Source: Kitagawia praeruptora
Taxonomy: Eukaryota; Streptophyta; Magnoliopsida; Apiales; Apiaceae
Assembly: GCA_037693485.1 (NCBI GenBank)
Contig: CM075353.1
Span: 109,884,501-109,948,500, forward strand
Direction: 5' to 3'
DNA: 64,000 nucleotides
Shown: one piece after another, positions 22,224 to 32,115 of the stretch
How positions within the stretch are numbered: position 1 is the first letter of the stretch
Layout of the letters: each line of letters opens with the position of its first letter
Position numbers and translations under genes: made by a program
The notes under the pieces: generated by a model
Database searches by the model: none
Told to the model about the DNA's origin: nothing
The model's input: the letters and a program-made list of their open reading frames with translations, nothing else

Positions 22224-23333
22224 AATGCCTTTTACTTTATGTAAATAGTAATTCAAATTTCAATCCAAATCACAATAATTTAAATATTTATGCACATATA
22301 TTTCATAATAGTGTATACCACTATCACGAATAACGAAAATTAAATAATAAACACTAAAAACGAGACCACCACCATCATCATAGTATCACTAAACATGGAA
22401 TTATAGAATTCCATCTATAATCACAAAATTTCAATGCAAATTATGAAAATTTTATCATAAATATCAAATTTTCTAAGCTCAAGTTTTAAAAAGTAATTAG
22501 ATCAGAATATGTGGTGATTTCGTGAATTTGAGTGTGGATGTCGTAAATCATCACTATAATAAAATTTACAACCACACCTCTTCAACTTCTGTCGTTGTTG
22601 TCGTATTCACCATCATTGTGATAATCATCACTTTCCGAAATCAATCAAATTTGAGGAATTTTGGAAATACAATTCAAAGAGATCGAGGTTACTAAATATG
22701 AATTAGAGATTGTCGGAATTTAAGGTCGTCAAAAATAAAAGAGAGGTGGTCGGGGGAAGATGAATGCACATATATGACGTGGTCAGAGGGAGGAGAAGGG
22801 AATAAGTTGTAGTATATATGAGGTGGGAAGATGGGTAAAAGTGATAATAGATCTATTAAAATTATTGTGCTTACGATTCAAAATAGTTGAATTTATTGTA
22901 CTGATCAATGGGTTATCTTAAATTCGTCTTTAATATGAATATAGATATATGATATTGTGTTCAAATATAAACTCTTTAAATGACAAACTCTATGAGTGTA
23001 ATATAATGCAAACTGTAATAATATACTTTATAAATTAAAGCATAATTCTTTTCAAAGCAACCTCAATTACAAAGAGAGCATCTGTTTAGTTTTTAAATTT
23101 TGTTAAATATGAGTTAATTATGTAACAATTTTAAAATCCTTCTTGTACTCAAGGAATTCAACATGGTTAACACATAAAAAATATTGTATTTTTATCATAT
23201 TAAACGAGTATACAGGATTATCATGGAAAATGTTTCATTGTTAAATTTAAAATTAATTATACTTAGTTTGAAATTTTGTGCTCAATTAACTAGGTAAAAT
23301 TTTTGTTACATTGTAAATCTTGTTTATAAATTT
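22224..23333. other. AT-rich flank, no recognised gene
   Basis: Begins with the right copy of AATGC. No coding region, LTR or inverted-repeat element is recognised. Confidence 0.6.
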
Positions 23334-23880
23334 TGTAACATTCCCACATCGAGGAGGGTGGAGACTTTTCTTTTCTTTTTTTGCCAAAAAAAATGACAGT
23401 TTTCATTAATTAGAACAAACACAATTGGGACAAACCCCCAACTGAAGATACGACCAAGTTGAAAACAAAGGCAAACTAAAACACTTAGCTGATTTGTTTC
23501 CTGACTGTTTGACAAAACTGAACTGAAAAATTCTTTTAACTGAAAATGAAATCAAAGATAACCCAATAAATCCAAATTGCACCAACATCCCTGAATACAT
23601 TAGTATCACAATTGACCTTAACACGTAAGAACCATTGGTAGCCCAGTGGAGAAACTACACCCCATCTATCTACTTGCCGGGAACCAACTATAGACATGCC
23701 GTAAGTGGAAACTGAATTTAGTTGACTATATAAGTCAAAGTACTAATACTAATGGAACCAACAAATCATGATTTTTTGGGGCATGTGGTGCACTTGTAGA
23801 TTTTCCAAGATGTTACATTTGGACCAGTGTACTTCAATTCATTTCGAATTCGGAAACGGGATTTGACCCGGGTTGTCACA
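23334..23880 (+). mobile_element. Solo-LTR or TRIM-LTR candidate
   Basis: The stretch runs from TGTAACATTCCCACATCG to GGGTTGTCACA, giving a TGTAACA/TGTCACA inverted terminus. It contains TATATAAGTC and a gene-poor insert around 23370-23630. The first phrase is typical of several plant LTR families. No matching 5-bp duplication was found and no second LTR is present, so this is tentative. Confidence 0.45.
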
Positions 23881-24145
23881 AAAATAGACTACAGGGCACA
23901 CTATTATTATTGTAATACGCGAAAGCTATTGATTAACTTTTATTTACCGCATTTACAAGTCATCGTTCACACATTGAACAAACAACACTATAAATATGGT
24001 ATTTAGGATTTAGAGTGTACTAATATTTTTGAAATTAGAACGACGATCAACCACTGATTATAGATAGACCGAGACACGTGAAACAAATAAGAAATGAAAG
24101 ACTCTATGGCAACGTTTTGAAAAAAATATACGAATTAAAATGTGG

Positions 24146-24174
24146 CCCGTGCTTTGCACGGGCTATCATGCTAG
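24146..24174 (+). mobile_element. Helitron 3' terminus
   Basis: A perfect 7-bp hairpin CCCGTGC-TTT-GCACGGG is followed by CTATCATG and then CTAG, with T as the next base, the classic Helitron 3' end. The 5' end was not located with confidence. TCTATTAAAATTATTG at 22852, preceded by A, is one candidate. Confidence 0.7.
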
Positions 24175-24325
24175 TATAGTTAGAGTTCTAACCGGAGTAC
24201 AATTTCTCCATTATCACTCGTTCTCGTTTTCTTTATAAATTCTTTTTTTGCTAAAAAGTTTGTCTATTCATCTATATATCTCTATTTCATGAAATAAATT
24301 GTTTCTAGATCAATCTACAAATCTT
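24175..24325. other. Short AT-rich spacer ending in a Mutator-type target duplication
   Basis: Contains ACAAATCTT at 24317-24325, the left copy of the 9-bp duplication around the next element. Nothing else is seen. Confidence 0.6.
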
Positions 24326-25338
24326 GGGTGAAAGACAAAAATGACCTATTTTTAGAGCCAAAGTAACGAAAGTAACCAGTTTTAGAAAAATGCGTAAAAT
24401 TAGCCAGTTGAATACGCAAGTGAGATGTGGGTATTGTAGAATACGCATTCTTCATTGGTGTAATATGGCAAGTTACGCATAAGAGAACAAGGTATCCCGG
24501 GAGAATATTTCTTTCTTTTAAAATCTGGATTGGACACGCAATTGAGATGTGGGTATTGCAGAATAGGGAATTCTGCATCTGTGTAATATTGCTGAATATA
24601 CTACACTGTCATATGCGTAACATGTGTTCACGTGCTTTGAAAATCCAACTCCTCTTTATCCATCCAGCTGTACAGTATCCATGGTCTTAATATTTCTTAA
24701 TCTTCAACTAAAATATTAAAATTAGTTGAAACCCAAATAAAACTATTTAACCTCAAAAAAAATATAAATAAAAATTTTAAATCCAAAATAAAATGTTGAA
24801 CCTCAAAAGTTAATTGTTGAACCCTTAAATTTAATTGAAATTGTATTTTTTTTTAAATTTTTTAAATTTTAATTAAAATTTTGAATCGGTGGCCATATTT
24901 TTAAATGCTAACGCGTTTAAAAATCAGGATAAGTTAGGGTTTAGGGTTGTAAACAACCTTGAATCCCAAACCCTAAGTTCGTATGCGGTTTATTAATCGT
25001 TCTGAATATTTTTAAAACCCAAAATGAAAACGTTGAACCCAAAAGTTAATTTTGGAACCCCTAAATTTAACTAAACTTGTTTTTTTTAATTTACAAATTT
25101 TTTAATTAAAATTTGTAAATTTTTGGGAAATTCTCAATGGCACCCTTGTACTTTTGGCTTTTGCCAATGGTACCCTTTTCCCATTGGTACCCTTCATTAT
25201 TCAACTGACAAGCGTACCATTGAGAATTTCAGATACTAACATTTTGGTTGGAGTGGCATTTCATGTAAAAGCTAAAAGTACAAGAGTACCATGGGTAGAA
25301 GTCAATAATGTAAAGGTACCATTGACAAAAGCCAATTG

Positions 25339-25470
25339 TGTTGGGGTGTCCAGCATCTCCCTATTCGAAACGTGGCGCTTGTGCCTGGCTAAGCATAAGG
25401 AAATAAAGTTGCGCCTTGTTACAAGTGCCGGGGCTTTTAGCTCAAGTGGTAAGCGCTTGATCCTGAAAAC
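25339..25470 (+). repeat. TRIM-like terminal repeat, copy 1
   Basis: Starts TGTTGGGGTGTCCAGCATC and shares about 111 bases with 25593-25704, including CGAAACGTGGCGCTTGTGCC. The right copy stops at the junction with the Sirevirus LTR piece. The sequence just before the primer site (CTGAAAAC) lacks a standard CA end, so the LTR limit is uncertain. Confidence 0.6.
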
Positions 25471-25503
25471 TGGTATCAGAGCCAATGTCGCGTGTTCGAG
25501 TCC
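25438..25503 (+). promoter_or_regulatory. tRNA-like A box and B box
   Basis: TAGCTCAAGTGG (25438-25449) fits the Pol III A box and GTTCGAGTCC (25494-25503) fits the B box. They are spaced as in tRNA-derived sequences and straddle the primer site. This may be a real Pol III promoter remnant or a tRNA-derived segment; function is inferred. Confidence 0.45.
25471..25483 (+). promoter_or_regulatory. Initiator-tRNA-Met primer-binding site (TRIM-like element)
   Basis: TGGTATCAGAGCC, the common plant initiator-Met primer site. Confidence 0.75.
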
Positions 25504-26191
25504 CACGGAGTGCATTTTATGCCAAAGGCATGCTGTGCAGCCATTGTACCCCAAACAGGGACTTGTTAGTGCTGGCAGATGCTGGGGGGGATTGTTGGGG
25601 TGTCCAGCATCTCCCTATTCGAAACGTGGCGCTTGTGCCTGGCTAAGCATAAGAAAATAAAGTTTCGTCTTGTTACAAGTCCCGGGGCTTTTAGCTCAAG
25701 TGGTATATAAGTACAGTTACACAACTAGGATTTGGTGCCTATTACAAGTACAGAACAAGTAGAGACTCTACAACTAGAGGTTCCCTCAGTTAAGAGGTCA
25801 TGTAAGTAATGCAAGCATTACAGACAATTAGGCTTGTTATTTGATGTAAACAGACATGCCTCTGTGACTAACAAATTGTATGAGGGTACCAAAGAGAATA
25901 TCCCTTTAAAAAATAATAATTAAAATATGATTGAATACGAATTTAATAAAGAGATAATTAGAACATGTAGTTGGTGGGGAAATAGTACAAAAAAATTATA
26001 TAAAATACGCACGCATGGTGTAAATGACTGTAAATGAGTATCTAGAATTATGCCAATACATGTCTGGTTACGCATTTCACAATGACAGGCTGAAAAGGCT
26101 GAAGTTGGCCATGTTCGTGAAACCAGTTATTTTGGTATTATTTAATGAAAAATAGGTTAATTGTGTCATTTTTTCACAAATCTTTATCCAA

Positions 26192-26913
26192 AGAGATAAC
26201 CGTTCTTTACAAATTTTAACACTAAAACTTGCACCTCAATTTCCCGTCACTCTTATATTTACATGCATAGAGTTATATTATACACAGAGATCGTCGTTTT
26301 TTTTGAAAACCTTGGAAATCATAAATGTTCATCGAATAAAACATTGAAAAATGAGTTATTTTACAAAACATTTTCTATGTATATTACTATTTTACTGAAA
26401 ATCTTGAAAATTATTTCCAAAACATACATGTGTTACTTGCGGAACAAACATGATTTCAAATTTTTTTGACGAAATAGCGATTTTCATATAACACGTTTTG
26501 CGAAATAATAAATTTTGCAATGTTTAGAATCAGACGTGTATGGTCTCCAAGATCCACAATGAAATCATGTATTCCTCTACATATTCAATCAAATATTTAA
26601 GGGTCCTGTGTTCAGCTCTTAGAGCTATGTTTAAGAATTAATGTAAATGGATAAAGGCTTTTATTCTATTAGTTTTACATTTAATACATCAATTTTGCAC
26701 AAAATAGAATTATTTAACAATTTGGGATGTTTTTGAGGATGGAAATTAATGTGAATGCAGGGGGTCCACTATTATTGCTTGGAAAATTAAATTAGTATTG
26801 TAAAGATATATTGAAAAACTAAAAACAATTAAATATTTAGGAATATATGCTGAAAATATGAAAATATTTAATACTTAACAACAGCCCTTATGGTTGTCTT
26901 TAACGTTTTCCGA
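26192..26913. repeat. Tandem duplication copy A (about 722 bp)
   Basis: Starts AGATAACCGTTCTTTACAAA and includes TGGTCTCCAAGATCC (26540). Copy B starts at 26914 and is split by the LTR element at 27247-29914, resuming with ATGTATGGTCTCCAAGATCC at about 29929. Identity is about 85-90 percent by eye. No coding sequence. Confidence 0.85.
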
Positions 26914-27246
26914 AGAGATAACTGTTCTTTACAAATTTTAACATTAAAACTTGAACCTCATTTTTCCGTCACTCTTATATTTACATGCACAGAGTTATAT
27001 TATATGGAGATCGTCGTTTTCTCGGAAACCTTGGAGATCATATAAGTTATGCGAATAAAACATTGAAAAATGAGTAATTTTACAAATCATTTTCTATGTA
27101 TATTACTATTTCACTGAAAATCTTGAAAATCATTTCCAAAACATACATGTTTTACTTGTGGAACATACATGATTTCGAAAATTTTCGATGAAATAGTGAT
27201 TTTCATATAACACGTTCTGCGAAATAATAAGTTTTGTAATGTTTTG
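26914..27246. repeat. Tandem duplication copy B, left part
   Basis: Matches 26192-26525. It is interrupted at 27246 by the 27247-29914 insertion, with TTTTG duplicated at 27242-27246 and 29915-29919. The remainder of copy B continues from 29915 to about 30325. Confidence 0.85.
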
Positions 27247-27753
27247 TGTTATGCCATAATTTTGGCATGTCTAATAATCTCCCAAATTTCTAATAATTAT
27301 TAATTATTAATTCAGATTAATAATTATTGCTTAACCGCTAAGTTTTATCCTCTCTCAGAAATGAGGAAAGAATCAATCTTAGTCAATCAATAAAGGAAAA
27401 TATCTCCAAACGATATTCTTCAAATCAGGAAGATATCACAACGATAAGATTAAATCAGATAAAATCAGTAATTACCATTAACGAAGTTTATCCCTAAAGT
27501 CTCTCAGGGATAGACACAATTGCACAGAACTACGTGGGCTTGATCCAATATAAATTGGTACGTAGGCATCTTGGCAAAGGGTCCGATACAGATGAGGGAT
27601 CCGATATACGAGACAAATCGAGACAACTGCCAAGTCCAGCCCTCTCTTTTTTCATAAACCCTAATCCCCTAAAACAGCCACATACTCATGATTTCGCTCT
27701 ACTATTCCAGCACACCTCCGATTTCGTGTTGTTACGAAATTCCTCCAACAACA
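27247..27753 (+). repeat. 5' LTR of the non-autonomous element
   Basis: Starts with an imperfect palindrome (TGCCATAATTTTGGCA, 27252-27267). The TATA-like ATATAAAT (about 27548) precedes TACGTAGGCA (27559). Confidence 0.9.
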
Positions 27754-27755
27754 TT

Positions 27756-27771
27756 TGGCGCTAGAAGGAGG
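27756..27771 (+). promoter_or_regulatory. Primer-binding site, same as the Tat element
   Basis: TGGCGCTAGAAGGAGG, two bases after the LTR end. Probably tRNA-Asn. Confidence 0.75.
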
Positions 27772-29407
27772 GGATTTTATTATTCGTGGAGGACGAATAA
27801 TTTTAATCAAATTTACGGGGTTTTAGGTTTGATCCGTACAGGCACAAAATAAGAGGGCATCGACTGCAACAAAACAGCAGCACCCAGGGAATCGATGGCA
27901 TAATAAACAGTGAATCAACATGGTGGAGCAAAAATGGTGGAGCGACAGAATTTGCACACATTAGAAAAGTAAAGGGAGATGCAGCAAAAATAACTACCAA
28001 GATGGGTTACTTGATTCAACCAGGGATCAACAATGCAAAAATAATGGGCAACAACGACTACAAAGTCAAAGCAGTGGTAGACACACCGGTAGACACATAT
28101 GGTGGGCCCTGATGGAATAGTTAAAGAAACTACAAATATGGGAGCAAATGACATGAAGCACAGGAACGAAGCGCACCATCAAAGAAAAAACAAATAAAAA
28201 AAGGCATGGGAGAGGACGTACTGGGAGGGAAAAAAAAAAGACGCATGGAATAAAAAAAAAGACTAAACAAAGGCCAAGGGCGTAGCATACATACGGTGGG
28301 ATCGTGTGAAGCAAATAAAAAAAAAACGGAGCACTAGAAAGGCAGCAGTGAGGGAAGCAGAGAAAGACAACACCGGTCTCTTAAAAAAAATAAAGATACG
28401 TTTTATTATCTCTCCTCGATTTAATTTTCTGCAAATTAAATATTATGCCATGCATGCATAATTATCATGTTTTTAAATATTTTTTTAAGAAAAATATTTA
28501 TTATTCAAAAAATTCGTGCGAGCTATCTATTTTTATGCTTGTAAAATTATTGCGATTTGAAAAATATCGTACGAGATATTTTTGTTGATGAATTGCGGAT
28601 ATTTATGCTGATTGATTGTGGATTTATTTTATAATCCCGTACGAGCTGCATGTTTCAAAGGAAAAAATACATATACGAGACGCATAATTTTGTAAAAGAT
28701 TTTCTACAAAAAGGAGCATTATTTTCGAAGAAAATAAATATCGCGACATTCTTAAAAGAGCATATTTATTATTGCATTTGGATTTGTAAAATATTTTCAT
28801 ATATTGTCGCGATAGTACATATATGTCAAAAATATTTACAAACTTGCGAACTAAATTGTCAAGTAGGGTAGCCTGGACAAGCTATAAATCTCGCAATGCA
28901 ACATGCTTAGTAAAGTGCAACACCCTCTGGATTGTTGAAGGCCTATGAGATATCTCTATATCGAATGGGTGGAGGCATCCCTATGCAAACTATCTTTAAG
29001 ACTTCGTAGCACAGCTAACCCAACAAGGGACGCATGTGAAGTTTGCCAGAACTACATCTACATCTACATCTCTTATTCACGTACATTCTCGTCACAAACG
29101 AAGACACATCCTTATGTGGTTGCATCAGATACTTGAAAAAGCGTGTATGCCAATTCGGGATATATACAAGCGCCAAGGTCCTAACTAGACAACAAGGATC
29201 GCAAAGGATTTCAAAAATATTATATCTTATACTGGTCATTGTATTCTATCACACTTGCATCCGTATACGCCTAACGAGCACAGTGGTGCTCTAAGTGTTT
29301 TTCTAATCATCTATTTTCAGTTGTTTCAACGACTCAATAAATTTGGAAGCTTGAAGAATTCTTAATTCTTCACTGCAGCAAGCTACACTGAAGAAGTGGG
29401 GGCTAGT
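27772..29407 (+). other. Non-coding internal region of the non-autonomous element
   Basis: No frame is recognisable as Gag or Pol. A purine-rich, poly-A-broken segment lies at 28150-28400, and AT-rich sequence with the recurrent phrase CGTACGAG(A/C) lies at 28500-28640. The region ends in a purine tract GAAGAAGTGGGGGCTAG before the 3' LTR. Confidence 0.75.
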
Positions 29408-29914
29408 TGTTATGCCATAATTTTGGCATGTCTAATAATCTCCCAAATTTCTAATAATTATTAATTATTAATTCAGATTAATAATTATTGCTTAACCGCT
29501 AAGTTTTATCCTCTCTCAGAAATGAGGAAAGAATCAATCTCAGTTAATCAATAACGGAAAATATCTCCAAACGATATTCTTCAAATCAGGAAGATATCAC
29601 AACGATAAGATTAAATCAGATAAAATCAGTAATTACCATTAACGAAATTTATCCCTAAAGTCTCTCAGGGATAGACACAATTGCACAGAACTACGTGGGC
29701 TTGATCCAATATAAATTGGTACGTAGGCATCTTGGCAAAGGGTCCGATACATATGAGGGATCCGATATACGAGACAAATCGAGACACCTGCCAAGTCCAG
29801 CCCTCTCTTTTTTCATAAACCCTAATCCCCTAAAACAGCCACATACTCATGATTTTGCTCTACTATTCCAGCACACTTCCGATTTCGTGTTGTTACGAAA
29901 TTCCTCCAACAACA
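29408..29914 (+). repeat. 3' LTR of the non-autonomous element
   Basis: 507 bp, about eight substitutions from the 5' LTR by eye. Followed by the target duplication TTTTG. Confidence 0.92.
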
Positions 29915-30003
29915 TTTTGAATGCAGAACATGTATGGTCTCCAAGATCCCCAATGAAATCATGTATTCCATAGAACTTTTCTCTACATATTCAATCAAAT
30001 ATT

Positions 30004-30326
30004 TAAGGGTCCTGTTAACCACAGCCTTAGAGCCATGGTTAAGAATTAACGTAAATGGATAAATGCATTTATTATATCAGTTTTGCATTTAATACATCAA
30101 TTTTGAACAAAACTCAATAGAATTATTTGACAATTTGGGTTGTTTTTGAGGATGGAAATAAATATAAATGCAGAGGGTCCACTATTATTACTTGAAAAAT
30201 TAAATTAGTGTTGTAAAGATATATTGGAAAATTAAAAACAATTAAATACTTAGGAATAGATGTTGAAAATATTAAAATATTTAATATTTAACAATAGTCT
30301 TTAGGGCTGTGGTTAACATATTTCAA
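30004..30326. mobile_element. MITE candidate with GTTAACCACAGCC inverted repeats
   Basis: GTTAACCACAGCCTTAGAG (30014) and its near-perfect inverse (30299-30317) face each other about 270 bp apart. No coding sequence. A decayed version is present in copy A (about 26610-26900). Confidence 0.45.
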
Positions 30327-30540
30327 TATTTAATTAGTTTTAGCACTTAACCTTAATATTTTAACAATACTTTCATAAATCCAAATTATAAATAATCTTA
30401 AAATATTAAAATATTAAGATATGGTTCACGTTAAAGTTAAACTGTTAAAGTAGTTAAAAATTCATCTCTGAAATTAAAATAATAAATTCAAAATGAAGAA
30501 TTAATTACAAAATTGTAGCTAGTATTATAAATGACGAATG
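30327..30540. other. Short AT-rich spacer, nothing recognised
   Basis: AT-rich and without features I can support. Confidence 0.5.
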
Positions 30541-30908
30541 TGTTAAAGTCAATACTAGTCCCCAAGTTCCAAATTTCAGCCAACACATTTCTGGTTACTA
30601 GTTACTGGTTGATAAATAAATAAGTACAATAAATCTAACTATTGGTTTCTAGTTGGATAGTTTCTGGTTGAAATATTTAGTATGCGAAAGACTTGTTCAA
30701 TGGTCTACATTAATATTTTGTTATCTTTGTTGTAGGGTATAGATGGTCTTCTGAGACCTATAAATACCCCTTGTACCTGAGTCTAAATATATCAATCACA
30801 CTTATCTTAAGTCCATAAAGAAACTATTTGTTCATACTTGTTTTTAGTGTAACTAGTGTATTCTTCTTATTGAGAGATTAGACTCAAATACAGAGAGTGT
30901 TTCCAACA
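30541..30908 (+). repeat. 5' LTR of a truncated copia element
   Basis: TGTTAAAGTC...TTCCAACA, followed two bases later by an initiator-Met primer site. TATAAATA lies at 30759-30766. The left limit is inferred from the TGTTAA start. There is no second LTR in the window, so it cannot be confirmed by comparison. Confidence 0.6.
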
Positions 30909-30910
30909 AT

Positions 30911-30922
30911 TGGTATCAGAGC
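30911..30922 (+). promoter_or_regulatory. Initiator-Met primer-binding site
   Basis: TGGTATCAGAGC immediately follows the LTR end. Confidence 0.85.
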
Positions 30923-30976
30923 TAAGGTTCTTGTCTTGTGAGTAGTTGAATGTTCTACAAAAAAAAATTCAACATA

Positions 30977-31762
30977 AGATGGGAGATCTTCAAGTAGTGG
31001 GAGGAATCAAGAAGCTCAATAATCACAACTACAAAACATGGTCCACCTGTATTGAGTTACTCAGCCAGCAACTGAAGATGTTGTTCGCAAATGGAAAATT
31101 AAAGCAGGCAAATCAATGTTTGCTTTAAAGACCATAATCGAAAAAGAAATGTTAGATCATATTCGGGATGTAAAAACACCAAAAGAATCATGAGACACAT
31201 TTACAACGTTGTTTTCAAAGAAGAATGATACTAAGTCACAAATTCTTGAAAATGAATTGCTATCATTAATGGCGCAATAAGATTTGACGATTGCTCAATA
31301 CTTTCACAAGGTGAAGTCAATATGCCGTGAAATCTCAGATTTAGATGAAACGACTGCTATTGGGGAAGCCAGGATAAAAAGAATAATTATTCATGGCTTA
31401 AAACCTGAATACAGGAGTTTTGTTGGTGCTGTGCAAGGATGGCCGACACAACCATCTCTTGTTGAGTTTGAAAATTTGCTAGCAGGTCAAGAGGCCATGA
31501 CAAAGCAAATGGAGGGAGCCTCGCTGAAGGGTGAAGATGAAGCCCTCTACACCAAGCATAGCAGAGGCGGTTCAAAACAGCACACCAAAGGCGGATTCAA
31601 GAAGTCTGGTGGCATGTCAAGAAGTCATCAGGGAGAGAAAGGTTTCCGTTCAGGTGGAGGTTTCATCAATCGAGAAAACACTAAACGATTTAATGGAAAG
31701 TGTTATAATTGTGGGAAGAAGGGCCATATGGAGAAGGATTGTTGGTCAAAGAAATTTTTTTA
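30977..31762 (+). pseudogene. gag: Broken Gag of a Ty1-copia element
   Basis: The start MGDLQVVGGIKKLNN and the later stretch around LTIAQYFHKVKSICREI, GLKPEYRSF and QPSLVEFENLL are typical of copia Gag (UBN2-type capsid). A zinc knuckle [14 protein letters not shown] (C-x2-C-x4-H-x4-C) lies near the end (about 31702-31743). The frame is broken near 31100 (shift) and by stops around 31191 and 31279, and it shifts again in the T-run at about 31754. It is not functional. Confidence 0.85.
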
Positions 31763-32115
31763 AAAAGCAATATTGCTACTTCTAGAACTAACGAAGAAGA
31801 TAGATGGGATGTAGAAGCATTATTGGCTACTGATAAAGATATACTAGCTTTCACAAGGACAAAAAAAGAGAAGATTGATTACGAGAATGATTGGATCGTA
31901 GATTCCGGATGCTCAAATTATATGACAGGTGACAAAAAGAAGATGCAAAACTTGTCTGAATATGTGGGTAATCGGGTGGTGGTAACAATTGCTTATGTTG
32001 GTAAAGCTGCTGTTATACCTCGGTATAATCAGAATATAGTGTCACTCCAGAATGTTTACCATGTTCCAAGAATGAAGAAAAATTTGTTATCCGTGGCTCA
32101 GTTAACTTCATCGGG
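31763..32115 (+). pseudogene. pol: Copia protease fragment, truncated
   Basis: The frame continuing from Gag encodes [14 protein letters not shown] (protease active site DSG at about 31900) and [17 protein letters not shown]. It ends abruptly at 32115, where a minus-strand LTR begins. Integrase, RT and RNase H are missing from the window. Confidence 0.85.

Larger units (their letters stand above)
25339..25873. mobile_element. Chimeric LTR insertion: TRIM-like left part joined to a Sirevirus LTR end
   Basis: It is flanked by a 5-bp duplication AATTG (25334-25338 and 25874-25878). It begins TGTTGGGGTGTCC and ends GTGACTAACA, so both ends have the TG/CA rule. The left part is TRIM-like: a direct repeat (25339 and 25593, about 111 bp), an initiator-Met primer site (25471) and a G-rich tract before the second repeat. 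The last 163 bases (25711-25873) match the outer end of the minus-strand LTR at 33192-33356. The ends are thus the U3 termini of two different LTR families in opposite orientation. Confidence 0.7.
25125..25904. mobile_element. Small inverted-repeat element (MITE), split by a retro-insertion
   Basis: The left arm starts GGGAAATTCTCAATGG. The right arm on the other strand starts GGGATATTCTCTTTGG. When the insertion at 25339-25873 and one AATTG are ignored, the right arm extends to at least 53 bases matching the left arm, through TTGGCTTTTG(C/T)CAATGGTACC. The element without the insert is about 240 bp. No clear target duplication was found. Confidence 0.65.
24326..26175. mobile_element. Mutator-like element with 9-bp target duplication
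   Basis: ACAAATCTT occurs at 24317-24325 and 26176-26184, a 9-bp direct duplication, the size typical of Mutator-like elements. The left end GGGTGAAAGACAAAAATGAC and the right end (other strand: GAAAAAATGACACAATTAAC) are related, and the similarity continues inward for about 100 bases, with shared blocks such as CCTATTTTT and AGTAACCAGTTTT versus AATAACTGGTTT. It has no transposase frame. Its size includes the nested elements at 25125-25904. Small phrases repeat inside it (AATACGCA, GAGATGTGGGTATTG twice, at 24422 and 24544). Confidence 0.75.
27247..29914 (+). mobile_element. Non-autonomous LTR retrotransposon related to the Tat group
   Basis: Two 507-bp LTRs (27247-27753 and 29408-29914), both TGTTATGCC...CAACA, are flanked by the duplication TTTTG. 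The internal 1,654 bp encode no Gag or Pol. The primer site (TGGCGCTAGAAGGAGG) is the same as in the 11004 Tat element, and both LTRs share a core of about 45 bases around the TATA box. Mobilisation by a Tat-type element is therefore plausible. I count about eight LTR differences, so it is older than the 11004 insertion. Confidence 0.92.

Noticed and set aside
24915..24945. Interstitial telomere-like TTAGGGTTTAGGG
   Set aside because: Only two heptamer units; expected by chance in AT-rich plant DNA.
25154..25660. 168-codon plus-strand frame
   Set aside because: It crosses the MITE, the chimeric insertion and a primer-binding site; it is a chance frame across element junctions.
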